In this document: one piece after another, positions 41,774-50,719 of the stretch
How positions within the stretch are numbered: the first letter of the stretch is position 1
Layout: the number at the start of each line of letters is the position of its first letter
From: an uncultured Propionibacteriaceae bacterium
GTDB lineage: Bacteria > Actinomycetota > Actinomycetes > Propionibacteriales > Propionibacteriaceae
Assembly (NCBI GenBank): GCA_938046585.1
Contig: CALIWR010000023.1
Coordinates: 1-64,000 of the forward strand
Reading direction: 5' to 3'
Length of the DNA: 64,000 nucleotides
Made by a program: the position numbers and the translations under genes
Notes under the pieces: model-generated
Databases searched by the model: none
What the model was told of the DNA's origin: nothing
Seen by the model: only the letters and a program-made list of their open reading frames with translations

Positions 41774-42892
41774 CTAGGCCAGCACATCTGCCACTGGCCG
41801 AGTCGCAAGGTCGAAGGCCTCGCCCACGGCCTGGCAGGTCAGCTCGCCGGCGTGGGTGTTGAGGCCCTTGGCGAAAGCCGGATCGGCCCGCAGAGCTTCC
41901 TTCCACCCCAGATCGGCAAGGCTCACAGTGTAGCGCAGGGTGGCATTGGTGAGCGCCCAGGTGGAGGTATTGGGTACCGCGCCTGGGATATTCGCCACGC
42001 AGTAGAAGGTCGAGCCGTGGACCGTGAACGTCGGCTCGCTGTGCGTGGTGGGGCGAGAATCCTCGAAGCAGCCGCCCTGGTCGATCGCGACATCGACCAG
42101 CACCGAGCCGGGCTTCATCTGGGACACCATCTCGTTGGTCACCAGCTTCGGGGCCCGAGCGCCGGGCACCAGCACGGTCCCGATCACCAGGTCCGCCGCC
42201 AGCACCTGCTCGCGGACGCTGAGCGACGAGGAGACGATCTGCTTGACCCGGTTCTGGTAGCGCCAGAAGCTCATCCGCAGCTTGTCGAGGTCGGTGTCGA
42301 GGATGGTGACGTCAGCGCCCATCCCGAGCGCCACATTGGCTGCGTTCTGGCCGGCGACCCCGCCCCCCAAGACCACCACCTTGGCGTTGGGTACGCCACC
42401 GACACATCCCATCAGCACGCCCCGGCCGCCATTGGCCTTCATCATTGCGTGGGCGCCGACCTGCGGCGCCAGACAGCCGGCGACCTCCGACATCGGGTAC
42501 AGCAGCGGCAACGCTCCCGAGGGCAGCTGGACGGTCTCGTACGCAATCGCGGTGGTCTTTGCCTGCAACAGGGCATCGGTCTGGGGGCGGTCCGCGGCCA
42601 GGTGCAAATAGGTGAACAGTGTCAGGTCCTCGCGCAGCAGGTGATACTCGCTGGCGATGGGCTCCTTCACCTTGAGCACGATCTCGCCCGAGGCCCAGGT
42701 CTGCTCGGCTCCGTCGACGATGGTGGCGCCTTGGGCCTCGTACTCCTCATCGCTGATCGACGAGCCCTGGCCGGCCCCGCGCTCGATGAACACCTCGTGG
42801 CCTCGGCGGACCAGTTCATGTACTCCGACGGGGGTGATGGCGACGCGGAATTCGTTGTCCTTGACTTCCCTCGGAATAGCGACACGCGACAT
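41774..42892 (-). CDS. ald: Alanine dehydrogenase
   Basis: 372 residues. It interconverts alanine and pyruvate plus ammonia with NAD. Start MSRVAIPREVKDNEFRVAIT is the family signature including the pyruvate-binding Arg. KVKEPIASEY contains the conserved Lys, and VVVLGGGVAGQNAANVALGM near residue 170 is the Rossmann NAD loop. The C-terminal block GLNTHAGELTCQAVGEAFDL is also characteristic. AGAGAGGAA precedes the ATG. It could assimilate ammonia released by tyrosine phenol-lyase or support alanine catabolism. Confidence 0.97.
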   Translation of the reverse strand: MSRVAIPREVKDNEFRVAITPVGVHELVRRGHEVFIERGAGQGSSISDEEYEAQGATIVDGAEQTWASGEIVLKVKEPIASEYHLLREDLTLFTYLHLAADRPQTDALLQAKTTAIAYETVQLPSGALPLLYPMSEVAGCLAPQVGAHAMMKANGGRGVLMGCVGGVPNAKVVVLGGGVAGQNAANVALGMGADVTILDTDLDKLRMSFWRYQNRVKQIVSSSLSVREQVLAADLVIGTVLVPGARAPKLVTNEMVSQMKPGSVLVDVAIDQGGCFEDSRPTTHSEPTFTVHGSTFYCVANIPGAVPNTSTWALTNATLRYTVSLADLGWKEALRADPAFAKGLNTHAGELTCQAVGEAFDLATRPVADVLA

Positions 42893-43020
42893 TGCGGTTC
42901 CTCTCTGAACGGTTGGACTTATCCCTCATCCTGACATGGCGGTCAGTGTGGCGCGGCGCGGGGTGGGGGTCTCAGGCGGTGATCTCCCAGCGCTCCAGGA
43001 GGGCCGGGCGCCGCAGCCGC

Positions 43021-43563
43021 TTACCGCGCTACCCGGAGCGCCTCTACGATCGCGGCCTGTCCCAGCCGGCGCTGCTCGTTGCCGGCCGAGCCGGCCCAGC
43101 GCGGGGTAAGCAGGACATTCGGCAGATGTCAGAGTTCGTCGTCGGCGGGCAGTGGTTCCGACTAGGTGACGTCGAGCACCGCCGAGATCTGGCTGCGGCG
43201 CAACACTTCGCGTAACGCCTGCTGGTCGACGATCAGCGGGCAGACGGTGTTGAGCAGGATGCTCCCCGACAGCATCGACTCCGGCTGCTCGTGGGTGATC
43301 ATTCCCCGGGGCGACGCCAGGTTCGGGGGTGCAGGCTGGCCACCTGGCAGCGGCGGAACAGTTCGTCTAGTTCAACCTTCGTCGCGCCCAGCCGGGCCGC
43401 CTCCGCAGCGCTGACGAAAGGGGTCGTACAGCATCGGGGCCAGGGTGTACGGCTTCAGCAGCGACAGCACCCGCCGACCTACCAGCGAGGCCGAGACGAT
43501 CTCCGCCAGGACCTGATGGCTGCCGGTGTCATCGACCGAGCCGACCGGGAGATCTCGAAGCAT
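43021..43563 (-). pseudogene. Decayed D-2-hydroxyacid dehydrogenase gene
   Basis: On the minus strand, consecutive pieces of an NAD-dependent D-2-hydroxyacid dehydrogenase (phosphoglycerate-dehydrogenase type) are readable: LAEIVSASLVGRRVLSLLKP, then in another frame SAAEAARLGATKVELDELFR, then SILLNTVCPLIVDQQALREV, SAVLDVT, a TAG stop, SEPLPADDEL, a TGA stop, HLPNVLLTPRWAGSAGNEQR. At least one frameshift and two in-frame stops break it, and the N-terminal substrate domain is absent. It was once on the same strand as ald. Confidence 0.75.
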
Positions 43564-43945
43564 GCTGCAAGCCTCACGTCCCTGCTTACTGCGCCGGGAG
43601 CGATTCCCCAACAGATCGCTTCGCGAGAAACTCGGGCTGGACCAGCTTGTCCGCAGTTGGGCGGGCGACTCAGCCTCGACCAGCCAGTCAGAAGCAGATC
43701 GAACCGGGTCGACGCCGTCGCTGCGAGACTCAGGAGGAAAGGGCCGGCCCGCTGCCGTCAAGGACCTCTCTGGCAGGCGTGGAGAACAACTCCCTTACTT
43801 CTGGACAGCCGGGCTGTGGATCGTGCAAATTCCCGCTATAGTTCAGATCCTACGCCACCGCGCGTGACGTAGGATCTGATCCCCGTGCCGGGCTCGCGTC
43901 CCCCAGCCCCCCAGCGCAGCCCGGCACGGGCTGATCCTCTTCTGA
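43564..43945. other. Intergenic region with inverted repeat
   Basis: No gene is recognisable. CAGATCCTACG (43844-43854) and CGTAGGATCTG (43868-43878) form an 11-bp stem around 13 bases. This lies 68 bases beyond the stop of the NlpC/P60 gene and is a likely terminator for the type VII-like operon on the minus strand. Confidence 0.5.
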
Positions 43946-44671
43946 CTACGGGTCAAGCAGATGTGCGTACCGGTGAGCGGAGCTCGAGTACGGCGCCGAG
44001 CCCCAGGTCCGGGTCCGCTCTACCGCCCGCGGCGGAGTCTCCTCAATGGTGCGGAATTCGGTATGCGAGCCGTCAACCCAGCCATTGAAGATCATCACGT
44101 GTCCGTCGGCGCCGCCGGTCCCGCCGCCGAGGTTGCCGACGATGTCGCCCGGCTTCAGCTCTTCCTTGGCGATCGGGTAGCACTGCTGCGGCAAGGTCAC
44201 CGTCGACAGACTCTCGTCGAGGTGCAGCGCCATCGACACCAGACCCGAGCAGTCGGTGCGGTAGGTCTTGCCCTGCGGGTCGTTGGTGTAACCGGCCATC
44301 GAGTACGGCACTCCCTGCCCGGTCCAGTAACGACCCCTGGCCAGAACCTCGGCCCGGCTGATCGGACCTCCGACCGGGGTATTGCCGAGCCCCGGCTGGG
44401 TGGGAAGCGGGCCAGACGTGCCGCCCGAGCTGTAACCGCCCGTACCGCCACCACCGGCCGAACCACCGCCGCCGGAGCCGCCGCCCCCGTAATGGGCGCC
44501 GCCGCCACCGCCACCACCGCCGCCGCCGGAATTCGCGGCCGGGGTGTCCGGGCAACCGGCAGCGCCGGTGCCGGCGTCAGGTGCGGTGCCGTTGGCATAC
44601 CAGGTTTCACCGGCGCCGCTGGTGAACATGCCAGCCACGTTCAGGCTGACAGTGGTGCTACTGATCGCCAT
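43946..44671 (-). CDS. NlpC/P60-type cell-wall hydrolase, putative type VII substrate
   Basis: 241 residues. No Sec signal peptide. Residues 40-90 are a very Gly/Ser-rich linker. Residues 105-241 form an NlpC/P60 domain: catalytic Cys in RTDCSGLVSMAL near residue 140, KPGDIVGN, and the catalytic His in GHVMIFNGW near 190. Such enzymes cut peptide bonds in peptidoglycan. It is the last of four close-packed genes whose two middle members are WXG100-like, so secretion by an ESX/type VII system is probable. It could be a wall-remodelling enzyme or an antibacterial effector; no immunity gene is visible. Confidence 0.78.
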   Translation of the reverse strand: MAISSTTVSLNVAGMFTSGAGETWYANGTAPDAGTGAAGCPDTPAANSGGGGGGGGGGAHYGGGGSGGGGSAGGGGTGGYSSGGTSGPLPTQPGLGNTPVGGPISRAEVLARGRYWTGQGVPYSMAGYTNDPQGKTYRTDCSGLVSMALHLDESLSTVTLPQQCYPIAKEELKPGDIVGNLGGGTGGADGHVMIFNGWVDGSHTEFRTIEETPPRAVERTRTWGSAPYSSSAHRYAHLLDP

Positions 44672-44672
44672 C

Positions 44673-45152
44673 TCAGGCCCCCTGAATCGAATTTGCGGTC
44701 TGCTGATCGAGCTGGCGCAGCTTCTCGCCGGCCTGCTGCACCTGCGCCATCAGGGCTGCCACATCGGCATTGGGCTGCTGCTTGGCGGCATCCATCACGA
44801 CCTTGATCGCCGAGGCCGTGGCAATGTACGCCGACTTCAGCGCCTTCACTGCGTTGGCTACGTTCCGATGGCCGGTCGCGATCGCGGTACACCCCTGGCC
44901 GAGGGCCTGGATACCGGTGACGTTGGACCGGCCTGCCATATAGGCCGCGAAGGCACTGGCGGCCTCGCCCTCGTTGTTGGTCTGGACATGCGACACAGCC
45001 TGGGAAAGGTCCGCATGCCAGCCGTTGCACTTGGAAGCGAGCTGTTCCCATTCGGTGGCAGCAGCGGTCAGTGCGTCCTCGTCGGTAGTCGGGAACTGGA
45101 CTCCCATCATGCTCAGGGTCTCGGCCAGGCCGCCCGGAAGTGAGATTCCCAT
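44673..45152 (-). CDS. WXG100-like type VII secretion protein, CpnT N-domain type
   Basis: 159 residues, fully helical. FPTTDEDALTAAATEWEQLA near residue 20 and the later pattern of small residues (EAASAFAAYMAG, ALGQGC, GHRNVANAVKALKSAY) match the WXG100-like N-terminal domain of CpnT-type polymorphic toxins. In those toxins an effector domain follows in the same protein. Here the protein ends after the helical domain and an NlpC/P60 effector is encoded by the next gene, one base after the stop. It starts at ATG 45152, overlapping the stop of the preceding gene (TGATG). Confidence 0.7.
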   Translation of the reverse strand: MGISLPGGLAETLSMMGVQFPTTDEDALTAAATEWEQLASKCNGWHADLSQAVSHVQTNNEGEAASAFAAYMAGRSNVTGIQALGQGCTAIATGHRNVANAVKALKSAYIATASAIKVVMDAAKQQPNADVAALMAQVQQAGEKLRQLDQQTANSIQGA

Positions 45153-45442
45153 CAGGCTGCTCCTGCCTTAGAACCGGCCCAGGCGTTGGCCTGCTCGGTG
45201 TTGCCGTACGCGGCCGCGGTCTGGGTCATCATCGTGGCGTCGCTCGACAGTCCCGAGGCCAACCCGGAGAAGATCTGGGTGATGGAGGGACTCAACTTGC
45301 CGAGCATCGCGCTGACAGCGCCATCGGTGCTGGTGGGGCCGCCGCCGCTGCTGGCCCCGGCCGGGGCAGCGCCGCCGACAGCGCCGGACGTCTCGGAGAA
45401 GGCAGCGGCCGCGCGCTGCCAACTACTGGGATCAAACCGCAT
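45152..45442 (-). CDS. Small WXG100-like protein of type VII-like cluster
   Basis: 96 residues, ATG at 45442 with AGGAG upstream. The N-terminus MRFDPSSWQRAAAAFSETSG and C-terminal helix SPSITQIFSGLASGLSSDAT fit a helical hairpin of WXG100 size, though the exact W-x-G turn is not evident. The middle is rich in Gly, Ala and Ser. It would pair with the 159-residue protein encoded immediately downstream as a secretion heterodimer. The assignment rests on size, helical pattern and context. Confidence 0.6.
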   Translation of the reverse strand: MRFDPSSWQRAAAAFSETSGAVGGAAPAGASSGGGPTSTDGAVSAMLGKLSPSITQIFSGLASGLSSDATMMTQTAAAYGNTEQANAWAGSKAGAA

Positions 45443-46109
45443 GATCACTCCTGTTGAGGTGCATCTCGAGGGAACTGGTGGCATAAACCTGGCGTTCGTA
45501 CAGGGCGGAGAACAGGCCGTCGGCACCGCCGCTCGCGGAGGCCTGGGCCTCCAGCCGCTCGGCAAGGTAGGTCCAGATGGCCTGGGTCACCGTCTCGCAG
45601 ACAGCGGCTGCAAGGGTGGTGTCATCCACCCCGGCGAGCCACAGATCGTTGAGGGAGAGTTGGGTGATCGCCCCGTTGTCCACGCGGACGGTGACGCCGC
45701 CGGATGGGGGGTCGACGATCACAGGCTGAGGCGGGGTGGCGGTGCCAGAGTCGACCGGGACACCGTTCTGTTCGAGCTCCTCGATCACGTCCGCGAGTTC
45801 GTCCAACGATCGGGCCAGCGCGGGGACCGGAGTGTCAGCGGCGATCTCATGCAGGTCGCGGCTGAGCTGATCGGGGACGCTCGTATCAGACTGGACGGCC
45901 TCCACAAAAACCTTCGTGTACGCGGTGAGGGCGGCGTTGATCGCCTCGCGGAGCTCCCGCTCCAGTTCGGTGCCCTCGACAGTCCGGCGCCACTCGGGAC
46001 GGATGTCCAAGCCAACCAACTCGGCACCCACTACTCGAGCCTCGATGTTGCCGGTGTTGGAGGTGCCGCGACCTTCCATAGTGGCGGCCGCGTGCTGCTG
46101 CTGCGTCAT
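45432..46109 (-). CDS. YbaB/EbfC-like protein of the type VII-like cluster
   Basis: 225 residues from ATG 46109 (MTQQQHAAATMEG). Residues 10-70 (GNIEARVVGAELVGLDIRPE, LERELREAINAALTAYTKVF) resemble the YbaB/EbfC fold; YbaB-like proteins commonly accompany WXG100 genes in actinobacteria. A second part (VTVRVDNGAITQLSLNDLWL) is beta-rich. It overlaps the next gene by 11 bases. Its role in secretion is unknown; a chaperone-like function is a guess. No EccC ATPase or channel gene is in the window, so export would depend on a system encoded elsewhere. Confidence 0.6.
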   Translation of the reverse strand: MTQQQHAAATMEGRGTSNTGNIEARVVGAELVGLDIRPEWRRTVEGTELERELREAINAALTAYTKVFVEAVQSDTSVPDQLSRDLHEIAADTPVPALARSLDELADVIEELEQNGVPVDSGTATPPQPVIVDPPSGGVTVRVDNGAITQLSLNDLWLAGVDDTTLAAAVCETVTQAIWTYLAERLEAQASASGGADGLFSALYERQVYATSSLEMHLNRSDHAV

Positions 46110-46243
46110 GCATGATCCTCTCGACGACACAGAACCTACGCGACTGTGGGTTCAGTCTGATGGCTGGAAGACCCCCAGGGCGGGGGATCTTCGGCTGTGG
46201 TCCTGCGAGCAGACCACCGTCGCAGCACCGGACGCCGGCCTGA

Positions 46244-46331
46244 TGGCGGAGGATACGAGATTCGAACTCGTGAGGGATTGCTCCCAACCCGCTTTCCAAG
46301 CGAGCGCCCTAGGCCTCTAGGCGAATCCTCC
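46244..46331 (-). tRNA. tRNA-Ser (anticodon GGA)
   Basis: Acceptor stem GGAGGAT/ATCCTCC, anticodon loop CTTGGAAAG with GGA, a long variable arm (GGTTGGGAGCAATCCC) typical of serine tRNAs, T-loop GTTCGAATC and an encoded CCA end (46244-46246). 88 bases. It reads TCC and TCT codons. Confidence 0.95.
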
Positions 46332-46399
46332 GCCAGGGATGGTACAGGTCGAGCCGCCGGTTCGGCCAATGCCGTCCGGACCGCTATCCTGGCTTCACG

Positions 46400-46485
46400 G
46401 TCCCCCGCGCGGCGGTACCTAGCCGAACCCCCCCAGGGCGGAGACGCAGCAAGGGTAGGAGAGCTCTTCCGGGTGCGCGGGGGAC
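46400..46485 (+). ncRNA. ffs: Signal recognition particle RNA (small bacterial type)
   Basis: GTCCCCCGCGC (46400-46410) pairs with GCGCGGGGGAC (46475-46485), closing an 86-base hairpin. The conserved Ffh-binding part is CCCCAGGGCGGAGACGCAGC followed by AAGGGTA. TATCCT at 46385-46390 is a fitting -10 box. Its place between tRNA-Ser and dnaX is typical of actinobacteria. Confidence 0.88.
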
Positions 46486-46929
46486 CCCGGCTTCTCGGGT
46501 GCCCGCAGCGGTACGGGCTGTTGCCTTGCGGATCTGTAGCCCTGGTTGGGCGAGTGAGATTCCTCTCATGCTGTGGTGGCGGTGGTGACCCCGGCCTCTA
46601 CCTTTTTCACGAGCCCGGTTCGCCGGACTCACGGGGGGAAGAAGGGTGCCTGTCCCCGGGGTACGTCGTGACGCTGGGGACAGCCGAAGGTCTCGAGCGG
46701 GTCGCCTCGGCTTGTGCTGGAGAAGTTCAGCGCCAGCACTGGTGGGGTGGTCCTCGCGCGACGTCCTGACAGACAGGGGGTTGGGCCCAGCATGCTGGGC
46801 CTCGCTGGCCTCGAGCCGGCACGGGGACGGGGGTCGTCTTGGGTATCGCGGATGGCGGTGCTCGAGACGGCCCCCGTTTCTCCTGTCCACCAGGCCCGGC
46901 TGTCAGAGCCACCGCATAGGGTGTGCTGC
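46486..46929 (+). other. Region between SRP RNA and dnaX
   Basis: 444 bases without a supportable gene. The dnaX frame is open upstream to 46714 but the sequence there shows no conserved protein. CTGTCCCC and GGGGACAG near 46650-46683 can pair and might be a terminator or small structure. The dnaX promoter TAGGGT is at 46917-46922. Confidence 0.4.
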
Positions 46930-49608
46930 GTGGATGAGGACGACGCCCTGCTCGACTTCGAGCCTCAGCAGGGGCTGGACCTGTTCGGGAACCTGCCCGG
47001 TGACCCCGCTGAGCCCGAGCCGCAGAGCCCCCGACCTGCTCGAAAGTCGCCGCGCAGTCGCCGCACGGCCGATGCCGACGAGCCGGTCGAGGCCGATTCG
47101 GAACCATCGGGTACGTCTCCCGCCGCGAGCCGGCCTGCTACGAGGTCCCGCGGTCGCCGCAAGACCACCAGCGCCGATGCCGACCCGGATCGTACCGAGG
47201 CGGAATCATCCGCCGCTCCTGACTCGACCCCGGCTCCTGATAGCGACCCGACCGCCGCCGATATCGGATCATTCGGCGACGTCGAAAACCCCGCCGCTTC
47301 GCAGCAGCCGGCTGCCGAGCAGCCGACCGAGCCGAAGACGCCTACCGGACCAGCACAGGCCGATACGGCTGCAGATCTGCCCGCCGCGGCTTTGGCGCTG
47401 TACCGCCGCTACCGGCCGGACGTCTTCGCCGACGTGATCGGCCAGGAGCATGTGACTGAGCCACTGCAGCGGGCATTGGCGAACAATCGGGTCAACCATG
47501 CGTACCTCTTCTCCGGGCCTCGCGGCTGCGGCAAGACCACCTCGGCCCGGATCCTGGCCCGGGCCCTCAACTGCGCGGTCGGGCCGACCCCGCAGCCGTG
47601 CGGGCAGTGCCGGTCCTGTCGGGACCTGAGCCGCGGCGGGCCCGGTTCGATCGACGTGATCGAGATCGACGCCGCCAGCCATGGCGGGGTCGACGATGCC
47701 CGAGACCTGCGGGAGCGGGCCTTCTTCGCCCCGGTCCACTCGCGGTACAAGATCTACATCGTCGACGAGGCCCACATGGTCACTGCGGCCGGTTTCAATG
47801 CCTTGCTCAAGGTGGTCGAGGAACCGCCGCCCCACGTCAAGTTCATCTTCGCCACCACCGAGCCGGAAAAGGTGATCGGGACCATCCGGTCGCGAACCCA
47901 TCACTACCCATTCCGGCTGGTGCCGCCGAAGGTGCTGGGCGACTACCTGGCCACCCTGTGCAAATCTGAGGGGGTCGCCGTCTCGGCGGCGGTGCTGCCG
48001 CTGGTGGTGCGAGCCGGAGCCGGTTCGGTTCGGGATTCACTGTCGGTGCTGGACCAGCTACTCGGCGGGGCTGGTCCGGACGGGGTCACGTACGAGCAGG
48101 CGATCGGGCTGCTCGGGTTCACCCCCGATGCGCTGCTCGACGAGATCGTGGACGCCTTCGCGGCGGGAGACGGGGCCGGGGTCTTCGCCACCATCGACAA
48201 GGTGATCGAGGCCGGCCAGGACCCACGCCGCTTCGCTGAAGACCTGCTACGACGGCTACGGGACCTGGTGATCGTGGCAGCGGTTCCGGACGCGATGACC
48301 TCCGGCCTGGTCGAGGTAGCCGCCGACCAGGCAGACCGGCTGGCGGTCCAGGCCCAGGGCCTGGGCCCGGGTGAACTGACCCGGGCAGCCGAGGTGATCG
48401 CCCAAGGCCTAGTCGAGATGCGTGGTACCACCGCCCCGCGGCTGCACCTTGAACTGATGTGTGCCCGGGTGCTGCTACCCGGTGCCGACCAGGATGGGCG
48501 GGGCCTGCATGCCCGTCTGGATCGGCTCGAGCGGCGCCTCGGGATACCGTCGGGTGACGGTACGGCGCCGGCGCTGGTCGCGGGCGTCGAAGACGGAGGC
48601 TCGCCCCCCGAACCGGATCCCCGGACCCGGCCGGACGCCCCAGCTCGTACCGCAGCCGAGGTTCCGGCAGATACGCCCGACACCTCCCGAGCGTCAGCCG
48701 GACCGGTCGAACGCCCGCCGGCCTGCGAAAGACCCGATTCCGCGCATCCCAACCCAGATCGCACCCCTCGAGAGGGTGCAGAGGGCGTGCCTAGTCCGCG
48801 GACCACGCCTCGCCCGGTTGCCGGTCGTTCCGGTCAGGGCTCACAGCCGGCCCGGCCCGGTTGGGACGAGCCGCCGCCGGAAGAGGAATTTGAGCCACCG
48901 AGTGACCGGGACCGGGCGACCCTGACCCGGAGACCGGCACGGTCCGCCCCCGAGCCGCGGTCGGCGTCCCAGTCGGACCGGCAGCCGGCCCCGGATTCCG
49001 GCGTCCAACAGCCGGGGATGTCTGTGGCTGACATTCGCCGGCTCTGGCCGGATGTGCTGGCGGCGGTAATGCGGCGGCGGCGGGTGACCTGGATGCGACT
49101 CAAGGAACATGCCCAGGTGGCCGAGGTCCGTGATGGCTCGCTGGTCCTCGCCTTCAGCAACGATGCGATCCGGGAACAGTTCACCCGCGGCGGTCACGTG
49201 GACATCGTGCACGATGCCCTGGTCGACGTGATGGGAGCCGACCTGCGGATCGTGGCCGCGGCCGACGAATCAGCTCCTGCGCGTCGAGACGTCGCCCGGT
49301 CGGCGCCGGAACCGGCCCGTCCACCGACATCGCGACCCAGCCCGCAGCCGGATCCGCCCCCGGCCAGCCCTGAGGATCCGCGGCCCGAGCCCAGCCCGGC
49401 AGCGGCCGCAGACGCCGAACCGACGACGGCTGGGCATGCAGACCTGCTCGCCCGGGCCCGTCAGGAGTGGGCTCATGCCGGCTCTGAACCAGACGATGAC
49501 GACAGCCTGGGGCAGATCGATCGAGACGACCCGGAGGTCGATGAGCAGGATGCGGAGGAATTGCTCCGTACCATGCTGCATGCAGAGGTCATCGAAGACG
49601 ACCAGTGA
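46930..49608 (+). CDS. dnaX: DNA polymerase III subunits gamma and tau, N-terminally extended
   Basis: 892 residues from GTG 46930. Clamp-loader ATPase. The conserved protein begins near residue 155 with LALYRRYRPDVFADVIGQEH; then Walker A GPRGCGKTTSARIL, a zinc module (GPTPQPCGQCRSC), Walker B YIVDEAHM and the sensor region ATTEPEKVI. A Pro/Asp-rich linker (600-690) leads to a C-terminal domain ending in an acidic tail. The first 150 or so residues, before the normal start, are acidic and rich in Ser, Pro, Asp and Thr without a known domain. I chose GTG 46930 because TAGGGT sits 7 bases upstream (leaderless). No slippery sequence for a gamma frameshift is obvious. Confidence 0.92.
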   Translation: MDEDDALLDFEPQQGLDLFGNLPGDPAEPEPQSPRPARKSPRSRRTADADEPVEADSEPSGTSPAASRPATRSRGRRKTTSADADPDRTEAESSAAPDSTPAPDSDPTAADIGSFGDVENPAASQQPAAEQPTEPKTPTGPAQADTAADLPAAALALYRRYRPDVFADVIGQEHVTEPLQRALANNRVNHAYLFSGPRGCGKTTSARILARALNCAVGPTPQPCGQCRSCRDLSRGGPGSIDVIEIDAASHGGVDDARDLRERAFFAPVHSRYKIYIVDEAHMVTAAGFNALLKVVEEPPPHVKFIFATTEPEKVIGTIRSRTHHYPFRLVPPKVLGDYLATLCKSEGVAVSAAVLPLVVRAGAGSVRDSLSVLDQLLGGAGPDGVTYEQAIGLLGFTPDALLDEIVDAFAAGDGAGVFATIDKVIEAGQDPRRFAEDLLRRLRDLVIVAAVPDAMTSGLVEVAADQADRLAVQAQGLGPGELTRAAEVIAQGLVEMRGTTAPRLHLELMCARVLLPGADQDGRGLHARLDRLERRLGIPSGDGTAPALVAGVEDGGSPPEPDPRTRPDAPARTAAEVPADTPDTSRASAGPVERPPACERPDSAHPNPDRTPREGAEGVPSPRTTPRPVAGRSGQGSQPARPGWDEPPPEEEFEPPSDRDRATLTRRPARSAPEPRSASQSDRQPAPDSGVQQPGMSVADIRRLWPDVLAAVMRRRRVTWMRLKEHAQVAEVRDGSLVLAFSNDAIREQFTRGGHVDIVHDALVDVMGADLRIVAAADESAPARRDVARSAPEPARPPTSRPSPQPDPPPASPEDPRPEPSPAAAADAEPTTAGHADLLARARQEWAHAGSEPDDDDSLGQIDRDDPEVDEQDAEELLRTMLHAEVIEDDQ

Positions 49609-49629
49609 CAGGGAGAGGGAGAGGGAGCC

Positions 49630-49932
49630 ATGGAGAATTTCAACATCAACGACCTGATGGCCCAGGCGCAGGCGATGCAGAGCCAGCTCACCCAGGCGCA
49701 GGAGAAACTGGAGTCGACCGAGGCGACCGGGACTGCCGGCGGGGGCCTGGTGACGGCCACCGTCAAAGGCACCGGTGAGCTGGTGGGGTTGGTCATCAAG
49801 CCCGAGGCCTGCGACCCGGACGACACCGAGACCCTGGCCGACCTGGTGGTGGCCGCAGTCCGCGATGCCAGCGGCAAGGCCTCTGAGCTGCAACAGGCGT
49901 TCATGCCGCAAATGCCGAACCTCAGCCTGTGA
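49630..49932 (+). CDS. YbaB/EbfC nucleoid-associated protein
   Basis: 100 residues, standard YbaB/EbfC: NINDLMAQAQAMQSQLTQAQ coiled N-terminus and GTGELVGLVIKPEACDPDD followed by TLADLVVAAVRDA. It binds DNA as a dimer. It lies 21 bases after dnaX and before recR, the order conserved across many bacteria. GGGAGAGGGAG precedes the ATG. Confidence 0.95.
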   Translation: MENFNINDLMAQAQAMQSQLTQAQEKLESTEATGTAGGGLVTATVKGTGELVGLVIKPEACDPDDTETLADLVVAAVRDASGKASELQQAFMPQMPNLSL

Positions 49933-50028
49933 CGCTGTGACGCTACGGCGGGACGGTCATCCAGGCTGTCTCGCCGACTGCGCCAGCCGCTGGGGTGTGG
50001 CGGTGAACGACAACGAGGAGATGAGGGC

Positions 50029-50628
50029 GTGTACGAGGGCCCGGTCCAGGACTTGATCGACGAATTGGCGACCCTGCCCGGGATCGGGCCGAAGGGGGCG
50101 CAGCGGATCGCCTTCCACCTGTTGGACGCGCCCGAGCCGGACGTTACCCGGCTGGCCGAGGCGCTGCTGCGCGCCAAGCAGGATGTGCGTTTCTGCAGCG
50201 TCTGCTTCAACATCTCCTCCGACGACCTGTGTCGGGTATGCCGCGATCCGCGTCGTGACCAGACCTCGATCTGCGTAGTGGAGGAGTCGAAAGATGTGGT
50301 GGCGGTCGAACGGACCCGGGAGTTCCGCGGTACGTACCACGTGCTTGGCGGGTCGATCAGTCCGATCGACAACCGCGGCCCGGCGGACCTACGGATCAAG
50401 GAACTGTGCCAGCGACTCGCCGATGGCACGGTGACCGAGGTGATCATCGCCACCGACCCGAATCTGGAGGGGGAAGCCACCGCCACCTACCTGTCGCGGT
50501 TGCTGATCCCGATGGGGGTCTCGGTGTCCCGCCTGGCCTCCGGCCTGCCGGTTGGCGGCGACCTGGAGTATGCCGACGAGATCACCCTAGGCCGGGCCTT
50601 CGAAGGCCGCCGCGCCGTCTCGGCGTAG
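50029..50628 (+). CDS. recR: Recombination protein RecR
   Basis: 199 residues. Works with RecF and RecO in single-strand gap repair. Helix-hairpin-helix ATLPGIGPKGAQRIAFHLL near residue 15, a four-Cys zinc finger (FCSVCFNIS, LCRVCRDP) at 57-75, then the Toprim domain (ICVVEESKDVVAVE, ATDPNLEGEATATYL). The GTG start has GATGAGGGC before it. Third gene of the dnaX-ybaB-recR block. Confidence 0.97.
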   Translation: MYEGPVQDLIDELATLPGIGPKGAQRIAFHLLDAPEPDVTRLAEALLRAKQDVRFCSVCFNISSDDLCRVCRDPRRDQTSICVVEESKDVVAVERTREFRGTYHVLGGSISPIDNRGPADLRIKELCQRLADGTVTEVIIATDPNLEGEATATYLSRLLIPMGVSVSRLASGLPVGGDLEYADEITLGRAFEGRRAVSA

Positions 50629-50719
50629 CTCGGGGTTCACAGCCTGATCACAGGCTCCTCATATCTGGCTGCTCAATACTCGTGCCCTGCCCAGGAAGGG
50701 CAGAGAAGGGGAGAATGAG

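Noticed and set aside
46930..49608. Programmed frameshift producing the gamma subunit from dnaX
   Set aside because: No A-AAA-AAG-like slippery run is present in this GC-rich gene.
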